This document shows, piece after piece, positions 1 to 4,855 of a stretch of 7,116 bases of DNA. Within the stretch, counting starts at the first letter, position 1. Each line of letters starts with the position of its first letter. Below the pieces are notes generated by a model. That model was not told the DNA's origin. It made no database searches and saw only the letters and a program-made list of their open reading frames with translations. Source of the DNA: Oscillospiraceae bacterium. GTDB lineage: Bacteria; Bacillota; Clostridia; Oscillospirales; Ruminococcaceae. A program made the translations under genes and the position numbers. The stretch lies in the NCBI GenBank assembly GCA_031281115.1, contig JAITFV010000010.1, forward strand, positions 1 through 7,116, read 5' to 3'.

Positions 1-1
1 T

Positions 2-286
2 TCGGGGAAACTTGTCGATAATGTAGCGCGCTCAACGCTTGAAGCGTGGGGATATGATAAATATTTCACACACAGCTTAGGACACGGCGTAGGGCTGCAA
101 ATCCATGAAGCGCCGCGGCTTGCAAAGAAGAGCGACCACACCCTGCGCGAGGGTATGGTTGTTACGGTTGAGCCGGGGGTTTATATACCGGGGAACTTCG
201 GGGTGAGAATTGAAGATATGGCGTATATCACCGCTAATGCCTGCATAGGTCTCACTAAAACACCGAAAGCGTTAATATGTAAATAA
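2..286 (+). CDS. M24 family Xaa-Pro aminopeptidase/dipeptidase, C-terminal part (5' end outside window)
   Basis: This is the last 94 codons of a metallopeptidase; the first complete codon begins at base 2 and the TAA stop is 284-286. M24 (pita-bread fold) enzymes remove N-terminal residues next to proline in the cytoplasm, using two divalent metal ions held by two Asp, one His and two Glu. Three of these five ligands are visible in their usual contexts: the His of GHGVG, the Glu of TVEPG and the Glu of RIED. The second conserved His lies in the segment QIHEAPR. The two Asp ligands would lie upstream of the window. A pepP-like gene directly before efp is a common order in Firmicutes, which supports the call. 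The visible part cannot separate aminopeptidase P from a prolidase-type enzyme, so no symbol is given. No damage is seen in the visible part. Confidence 0.93.
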   Translation, partial: SGKLVDNVARSTLEAWGYDKYFTHSLGHGVGLQIHEAPRLAKKSDHTLREGMVVTVEPGVYIPGNFGVRIEDMAYITANACIGLTKTPKALICK

Positions 287-293
287 AAAACGT

Positions 294-340
294 AGGGGCG
301 AGCTATGTTCGCCGGACTACTTCGTCCCTCCGCAGAGGGA
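294..340 (+). other. Intergenic double hairpin with competing long-range pairing, upstream of efp
   Basis: Two dyads lie in the 73-base gap between the peptidase and efp. Hairpin A pairs ggcga (297-301) with tcgcc (309-313) around a 7-base loop. Hairpin B pairs tccctc (325-330) with gaggga (335-340) around cgca. A third pairing is possible between 294-300 (aggggcg) and 323-329 (cgtccct): seven pairs including one G-T, incompatible with both A and B. No T-run follows, so it is not an intrinsic terminator. The efp Shine-Dalgarno (aaaggag, 346-352) starts six bases after hairpin B. It could be a leader structure affecting efp translation, an mRNA processing or stabilising element, or one copy of a dispersed intergenic repeat family. 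Only one copy occurs in the window. Confidence 0.5.
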
Positions 341-359
341 ATATGAAAGGAGACAAAAA

Positions 360-926
360 ATGATTTCAGCAGGAGATTTCAGGAACGGCGTAACTTTTGA
401 AGAGGACGGCAACGTAATGCAGGTCGTGGAGTTTCAACACGTGAAGCCCGGGAAAGGCTCGGCTTTCGTGCGCACTAAGGTTAAAAACGTCATTACAGGC
501 GGCATAGTAGAAAAATCTTACAATCCGTCAGCTAAGTTCCCGACAGCGTTCGTTGAACGCAAAGATATGGAATTTACCTACGCAGACGATGATTTTTGCT
601 ATTTTATGGACGATGAAACTTATGAACAGGTCCCGGTCAGCAAATCGGAGCTCGGCGATAGTTTTAAATTCGTGAAAGAGAATATGCTCTGCAAGGTTCA
701 CTCTTACAAAGGCAAAACCTTCGATGTTGAACCGCCGAACGTGGTTGAACTTGAGGTCGTTGAAACCGACCCCGGTTTCAAAGGAGACACCGCCACCAAC
801 GTTACAAAACCAGCCAAGCTCGAAACAGGTGCAGAGGTAAAAGTACCGCTTTTCATAGACATCGGCGAGGTGATTCGTATAGACACCCGCACCGGCGAAT
901 ATATGGAAAGAGCGAATAAAACTTAG
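360..926 (+). CDS. efp: Elongation factor P
   Basis: EF-P binds the ribosome between the P and E sites and relieves stalling at proline stretches. The 188-residue length fits the family (about 185). The N-terminal KOW-like domain carries the loop [10 protein letters not shown], with Lys32 at the tip; this is the residue modified in other bacteria, and the PGKG context matches the Bacillus type, where Lys32 receives a 5-aminopentanol group. Two OB-fold domains follow, about residues 66-125 and 130-186. The C-terminal EF-P signature lies at about 153-176 ([11 protein letters not shown], then GEVIRIDT). The start is chosen at 360 because aaaggag lies seven bases before it and [10 protein letters not shown] matches the family's N-terminus. 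It follows the peptidase gene, as in many Firmicutes, and the hairpin region 294-340 lies just before its ribosome site. No modification enzyme is encoded in the window. Confidence 0.98.
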   Translation: MISAGDFRNGVTFEEDGNVMQVVEFQHVKPGKGSAFVRTKVKNVITGGIVEKSYNPSAKFPTAFVERKDMEFTYADDDFCYFMDDETYEQVPVSKSELGDSFKFVKENMLCKVHSYKGKTFDVEPPNVVELEVVETDPGFKGDTATNVTKPAKLETGAEVKVPLFIDIGEVIRIDTRTGEYMERANKT

Positions 927-970
927 AACCTGTGTTCAATAAATTCGTATCGAAAGGATTTAAGTAAACT

Positions 971-1369
971 ATGATTCCAAAGGAAAAATTGAACTACCTA
1001 AACGGCTTAATAAAAAGCATGAATATTACCGGCGAAAGCAGTGAAGAAAAGTTGTTTTCGGCGGTTACGGACGCGCTTAATGAAATGCACGGGATTCTCG
1101 TAAGCTATGACGAAACCTTCGATGATATGGCGGATGTTCTCGGCGATATTGAAGAAAGCGTTTATGAGCTTGAGGACGAAGTATTCGGCGAAGAAATACC
1201 CGATTCGGATGATTACGATAATTTTGAAGAAGATATCTACGATATAAACTGCACGAACTGCGACAGAACCATAACTGTTGACTACGATGCACTTGACGAG
1301 GGCTCCGTCATCTGCCCGGACTGCGGGGATTTGATTGAGTTTACGCTTGAGCTTGAGGACGAGGAGTGA
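971..1369 (+). CDS. Acidic zinc-ribbon protein, resembling clostridial CD1247 N-terminal-domain family
   Basis: A 132-residue, strongly acidic cytoplasmic protein with no signal peptide or membrane segment. Residues 1-72 look helical (starting IPKEKLNYLNGLIKSM, then repeated acidic heptad-like stretches to about 71). Residues 73-92 form an acidic linker. Residues 94-118 hold a two-knuckle zinc ribbon, C94-x2-C97 and C115-x2-C118, with the second knuckle in the form CPDCG. The architecture (short helical 'YL.GL' domain, acidic linker, C-terminal zinc ribbon) recalls the CD1247-type proteins of Clostridia; this assignment is from memory of the family pattern and not a search. Its function is unknown; protein or nucleic-acid binding is possible. 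The Shine-Dalgarno aaagga (953-958) is 12 bases from the ATG, a rather long spacing. The gene is 44 bases after efp and ends only four bases before the next start, so it is probably co-transcribed and perhaps translationally coupled with it. Confidence 0.85.
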   Translation: MIPKEKLNYLNGLIKSMNITGESSEEKLFSAVTDALNEMHGILVSYDETFDDMADVLGDIEESVYELEDEVFGEEIPDSDDYDNFEEDIYDINCTNCDRTITVDYDALDEGSVICPDCGDLIEFTLELEDEE

Positions 1370-1373
1370 GCTT

Positions 1374-2672
1374 ATGTCCGGTATAAAGAAGCTTTTTTCT
1401 GTTATCTTAATCGTTTGTTTATTTACGGGAACTGGGGCGCAGTTTGCGGTATACGCTCACGTTGTAAACAATCCGTGGATAAGAAATACACTGGAGGACG
1501 ATTTCAGCGAAGACAGTCCTTTCTTAAATGCCGAGGACCGCTTTGTAGAAGCGGTGCCATTCGTTTATGACCATGTTTGGGGTTTTCACGAGGGCTACGC
1601 AACGATAGTGCAGGGTGAAAACGAGGGTGTTGCAGACAGGTACGGGAACGTAATTGTTACACCTCAGTTTGCAATGGTTACAATCTTCAGCGAGGGTTTG
1701 GCGTTGGCGCGCGCACATAGCGGTGAGATTTACTTTTTAGACAGCGCCGGAGATGCGTTTCTGCTCGCCGGTTATGATGATGCTAATCTTTTTTCAGAAG
1801 GTTTGGCGCCTGTCAGCCGCGGCGGCAGATGGGGTTACATCAATAAAGACGGAAACGAAGTGATTCCTTTAATTTACGACAGCGCTGATGTTTTTGCCGA
1901 AGGTCTTGCAGCAGTGCAGTTAAACGGGAAATGGGGCTTTATAAATACGCGCGGCGACGAGACAGTGCCTTTTGTGTATGATGATGCTTTAAGTTTCAAC
2001 GAGGGCGCCGTTTGGGTAAGGCAAGGTGAATACTGGGGTTTAATCGACAACTCCGGTAATGAACTCATTGAATTTAAGTATGAAAGAATTATCCCTTTCA
2101 GCGAAGGGCTTGCGGCGGTGCAGCTGCGCGGAAGATGGGGGTATATCGACAGACAGGGAAACGAAATAATACCCTTCATATACGAGATGGCATATAGATT
2201 TAATGAAGGCTTGGCACCTGTAGGTATCAATGATAAGTGGGGTTTTATAGATTATGAGGGACGGTTGGTCGTGCCTTTTGAATTTGAAAATATCAGCAGC
2301 AGCTCCGGCGGGCTCATCGTTGTGGAAGAAAACATGATTTTCAATGTCATTGACAGATTCGGGAATGTTCTGCTTTCGGGATATGATATAATTCTCGGGT
2401 TTAACGAGGGTATGGCTCCGGCGTTTACAAACGGAAGATGGGGATTTGTCAGAGATATAGCTTATAATCCGGATTTACCGCCTCAGTCATGGGAAGATGT
2501 TGTAACGCCTGCGCCGTCGCAAGCGCAAAACAATAACAGTGAAAATGATTTATGGTCACGATTGGGGCCTTTCTTAGCCGGAATTGCTGTTACTTTTATT
2601 GCGGGAACGATGATTATAATACCGATGAAGCGGTACGCCGCCCGTAAGCAGAAACAAAAAAAGAAAAAGTAA
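1374..2672 (+). CDS. Exported, C-terminally anchored WG-repeat protein
   Basis: The 432-residue protein begins at ATG 1374, not at the earlier in-frame ATG 1335, which would lie inside the upstream gene. The chosen start has gaggag (1361-1366) seven bases upstream and gives a classic signal peptide: SGIKK, a hydrophobic core LFSVILIVCLFTGTGA, and probable cleavage after VYA at about 28. Residues 73-366 are about nine WG-type repeats (a beta-rich family, likely a toroid or solenoid) of about 34 residues with consensus EGLAxVxxxGxWGxIDxxGNxxIPFxYxxAxxF. A linker with Pro, Gln and Asn follows (367-393). A membrane helix (about 400-418, FLAGIAVTFIAGTMIIIPM) and a very basic tail (RKQKQKKKK) end the protein. 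The expected topology is repeats outside and tail inside. No catalytic motif is seen; WG-repeat proteins are generally thought to bind partners, but the ligand here is unknown. It follows the zinc-ribbon gene by four bases. Confidence 0.92.
   Translation: MSGIKKLFSVILIVCLFTGTGAQFAVYAHVVNNPWIRNTLEDDFSEDSPFLNAEDRFVEAVPFVYDHVWGFHEGYATIVQGENEGVADRYGNVIVTPQFAMVTIFSEGLALARAHSGEIYFLDSAGDAFLLAGYDDANLFSEGLAPVSRGGRWGYINKDGNEVIPLIYDSADVFAEGLAAVQLNGKWGFINTRGDETVPFVYDDALSFNEGAVWVRQGEYWGLIDNSGNELIEFKYERIIPFSEGLAAVQLRGRWGYIDRQGNEIIPFIYEMAYRFNEGLAPVGINDKWGFIDYEGRLVVPFEFENISSSSGGLIVVEENMIFNVIDRFGNVLLSGYDIILGFNEGMAPAFTNGRWGFVRDIAYNPDLPPQSWEDVVTPAPSQAQNNNSENDLWSRLGPFLAGIAVTFIAGTMIIIPMKRYAARKQKQKKKK
1590..2471 (+). 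repeat. Tandem ~34-residue (about 102 bp) WG repeats within the exported protein
   Basis: Units begin at each 'EG(L/M/A)A' and cover residues 73-106, 107-141, 142-175, 176-209, 210-243, 244-277, 278-311, 312-344 and a partial unit 345-366. The WG pair is present in units 3, 4, 5, 6, 7 and 9. Unit 1 has EG and unit 8 has FN at that place, and unit 2 has no WG, so these three are degenerate. Units 4 and 6 are the closest (EGLAAVQLxGxWGxI, then PF(V/I)Y), separated by a divergent unit 5. The DNA has drifted strongly at third positions, so the repeats are not recent copies. A half unit (AVPFVYDHVWGF, residues 60-71) precedes unit 1. Confidence 0.9.
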
Positions 2673-2732
2673 GAACCCGTCCTAATAGAAAATCACACCG
2701 CCTAAACAGCAAGGTTTAATTGGGGGAGCAAT

Positions 2733-4670
2733 ATGATAAAAAAAATCAACGACCTTTTAAATACGCTGCCGTTTATTATAATCGCCGGTGCATCTTGTGC
2801 TGTGAGCTTCTTTATGATTCCGGAGTTTTTCGGGTTCTTACCTTATCCCGTGCTTTTCGGTGCAATGTTCGACCCAGCCTGGATTGCTGTAATAATCTGC
2901 GGCACCCCGCTCGTGTATTTGGCGATTTCAAGAGTAATCAAGCAGAGATTTATCAGTTCGGCGTTACTTATTTCAATGGCAATGGTCGCGGCTATAGCGA
3001 TAAACGAGTTGTTCGCTGCGGGGGAAGTTGCTTTTATCATGGCGCTCGGCGGCTTTTTGGAAGATAAAACCTTAAACAAAGCCCGCAAGGGCATAAATAA
3101 GCTGCTCTCCCTAAAACCTTTACAAGGCAGAAAGCTCACGCAGAACGCAGACGGCAGCTTCATGGAGGAGATGGTTGAAGCAGATGGCTTAAAAATTGGC
3201 GAGACAGTGCGGGTTCTCCCCGGCGAAGCTATCCCCGCTGACGGCATTATAATCAAAGGCAATACCTCAGTTGACCAGTCGTTCCTGACGGGGGAATCGC
3301 TCCCGGCAGAAAAAGGCGGGGGTGACGAAGTTTTCGCAGGAACCATAAACTGCTTCGGGACTGCTGATATAAAAATCACGAAATCGCCGGAAAATTCCAC
3401 ACTGCAAAAAATGGTACGATTAGTCAAAGAAGCCGAAAATAATAAAGCGCCGACTCAGAAAATCGTAGATAAATTCGCGCAGTGGCTTGTTCCGCTTGTT
3501 TTATTAATGGCAATTGCAACTTACGTAATTACCGGTGAAATTGTACGCGCTGTTGTGCTTTTAATTGTATTCTGCCCTTGCGCTCTTGCGCTTGCCACGC
3601 CGACTTCCATAATCGCGGCAATCGGGCAGGCCGCTAAGCACGGTGTGCTGATTAAATCCGGCGAGGCTCTCGAAAACATGGGTAAAATTGGCGCGGTTAC
3701 TTTTGACAAAACAGGGACTTTAACCTATGGAAAGCTTATTGTTTCCGATATTGTTCCGGCACAAAACTCAAAGCTTTCACCCGATGAAATTCTCGCGCTC
3801 GCAGCTTCAGCGGAATCCGGCTCCGAACACCCGCTCGGAAAAGCAATCGTGAAGTTCGCCGAAGAAAGAGGAGTTGCGGTTCAAGGCTCGGAAGATTTTG
3901 TCATGACAGTCGGTAAAGGCATAAAAGCCCGCGTAAACAACGAAATTATACTTTGCGGGAATACGAGCTTCCTAAACGAGAACAGCGTAGCGAAACCCGA
4001 CAAACGCGACATTGGCAAAATGGCAGAACTGCAAAGCCGGGGTAAGGCAGTTACGGCGATAGCGAAAGGCAGCACATACTTAGGGTTCGCGGCATTATCC
4101 GACGCATACAGGCAGGATGCAGGGCTTATGATAAAAAAGCTCGCGGATACCGGCGTCAGGAAAATTGCCCTGCTCACCGGCGACCATAAAAAAACAGCCG
4201 AGTATATAGCTTCGCAAATCGGCTTGGAAGACGTTCGCGCCGAACTCCTGCCGGCTGACAAAGTACGGCACATAAAAGAAATTCAAGCGGAAGACATAAA
4301 AGTTTGTATGGTCGGCGACGGCGTTAATGACGCTCCCGCCTTGAAAACTGCGGATGTGGGCATTGCGATGGCTTGCATGGGTTCGGATATCGCAATTGAA
4401 GCCGCTGACATTGCGCTCATGAGCGACGATGTTCTGAAGATTCCTTACGTTAAAGCGCTGTCAAACGCAACAGTTTTTTCAATAAAAATCAACATTTTCC
4501 TATCAATGTTCATAAATGCGGTTGCGATTTACCTTTCAATCATGGGAATGATAGGGCCTGTCGCAGGTGCGCTTTTCCACAACATCGGTTCGGTGTTAAT
4601 CGTGCTCAACGCCTCGCGGCTCTACGACAAGAAAGTTTACAAAAAATTATACAGAGAGAAATCGTTATAA
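2733..4670 (+). CDS. Heavy-metal P1B-type ATPase, no N-terminal metal-binding domain
   Basis: A 645-residue membrane pump that moves a soft or transition metal ion out of the cytoplasm, driven by ATP. All core motifs are present: TGES 186-189 (actuator), CPC 281-283 in the sixth membrane helix, DKTGT with phosphorylated Asp325, the P1B nucleotide-site His in SEHPLG (His366-Pro367), and GDGVND 528-533. Membrane helices are suggested at about 12-30, 48-66, 73-90, 93-108, 251-267, 271-293, 585-605 and 608-628. The N-terminus has no HMA domain and no CxxC. The TPTSI and SGEALE context around CPC is copper-pump-like, but the last helix has H616-N-I-G-S620 instead of the copper MxxSS or zinc DxG motif, and Lys585 starts helix 7. 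The metal is therefore not assigned. The start has GGGGGAG (2722-2728) four bases upstream. It follows the WG gene by 60 bases; no regulator or metal-responsive site is visible. Confidence 0.95.
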   Translation: MIKKINDLLNTLPFIIIAGASCAVSFFMIPEFFGFLPYPVLFGAMFDPAWIAVIICGTPLVYLAISRVIKQRFISSALLISMAMVAAIAINELFAAGEVAFIMALGGFLEDKTLNKARKGINKLLSLKPLQGRKLTQNADGSFMEEMVEADGLKIGETVRVLPGEAIPADGIIIKGNTSVDQSFLTGESLPAEKGGGDEVFAGTINCFGTADIKITKSPENSTLQKMVRLVKEAENNKAPTQKIVDKFAQWLVPLVLLMAIATYVITGEIVRAVVLLIVFCPCALALATPTSIIAAIGQAAKHGVLIKSGEALENMGKIGAVTFDKTGTLTYGKLIVSDIVPAQNSKLSPDEILALAASAESGSEHPLGKAIVKFAEERGVAVQGSEDFVMTVGKGIKARVNNEIILCGNTSFLNENSVAKPDKRDIGKMAELQSRGKAVTAIAKGSTYLGFAALSDAYRQDAGLMIKKLADTGVRKIALLTGDHKKTAEYIASQIGLEDVRAELLPADKVRHIKEIQAEDIKVCMVGDGVNDAPALKTADVGIAMACMGSDIAIEAADIALMSDDVLKIPYVKALSNATVFSIKINIFLSMFINAVAIYLSIMGMIGPVAGALFHNIGSVLIVLNASRLYDKKVYKKLYREKSL

Positions 4671-4703
4671 AACGTTTATAAATGTTACAAAACGAATAAA
4701 CTT

Positions 4704-4731
4704 GAGCCGCCGGGAGCGGCTCGTTTTATTT
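4704..4731 (+). terminator. Rho-independent terminator after the metal ATPase gene
   Basis: A perfect seven-base GC-rich stem pairs gagccgc (4704-4710) with gcggctc (4716-4722) around cggga, followed by gttttattt. It begins 33 bases after the ATPase stop and likely ends the upstream transcription unit. The bases before the stem (aataaa, 4695-4700) partly pair with the T-run, giving some two-way character, but no gene converges on it from the other side in this window. Confidence 0.9.
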
Positions 4732-4752
4732 ACTAAATATTTATTAAAACCC

Positions 4753-4781
4753 TTGACAAGTTTAGGATAATTTGTTATACT
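4753..4781 (+). promoter_or_regulatory. Strong sigma-A type promoter with extended -10
   Basis: TTGACA (4753-4758) matches the -35 consensus exactly. A 17-base spacer leads to TATACT (4776-4781), one base off the -10 consensus, and TG at 4773-4774 with one base before the hexamer makes an extended -10. The expected start of transcription is around A4787-A4789, giving a leader of about 68 bases before the ATG at 4856. The promoter lies 22 bases beyond the terminator, so the downstream gene is an independent and probably highly expressed unit. Confidence 0.88.
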
Positions 4782-4791
4782 GTTTTAAATG

Positions 4792-4807
4792 GCTGTGTTT
4801 TCACAGC
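4792..4807 (+). promoter_or_regulatory. Hairpin at the predicted mRNA 5' end (or operator palindrome)
   Basis: gctgtg (4792-4797) and cacagc (4802-4807) form a perfect six-base stem with a TTTT loop. It starts about three to five bases after the predicted transcription start. Such terminal stem-loops are known to protect some bacterial mRNAs from decay. The same symmetry could instead be a repressor site placed just downstream of the start. No T-run follows directly, so it is not an obvious attenuator. Confidence 0.55.
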
Positions 4808-4855
4808 AAAATCAGAAGTACATGATGATAATTATTTTTGGAGGAATCAACAAAC

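Noticed and set aside
1335..1373. Earlier in-frame ATG for the WG-repeat protein, adding 13 residues
   Set aside because: It lies inside the zinc-ribbon gene, would place Arg-rich residues before the signal peptide, and lacks a well-spaced ribosome site. ATG 1374 has gaggag seven bases upstream and gives a normal signal peptide.
1874..2230. Open frame of 118 codons on the minus strand
   Set aside because: It is antisense to the WG repeats; its length comes from the repeated codon pattern, and it has no ribosome site or recognisable protein features.
1590..2471. Regular ~102 bp periodicity as a possible CRISPR or DNA satellite
   Set aside because: The period is in codons and conserved at protein level with strong third-base drift, which fits WG protein repeats and not a CRISPR array or satellite.
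2843..3427. Open frame of 194 codons on the minus strand
   Set aside because: It lies fully opposite the conserved ATPase coding sequence and its translation looks like low-quality antisense, rich in Ser and Pro.
4665..4681. Perfect inverted repeat ttataaa-acg-tttataa over the ATPase stop codon
   Set aside because: It is short and purely AT in the arms, overlaps the end of a gene, and lies about 70 bases upstream of the next -35 element, so chance is a sufficient explanation. Conservation in relatives would reopen it.
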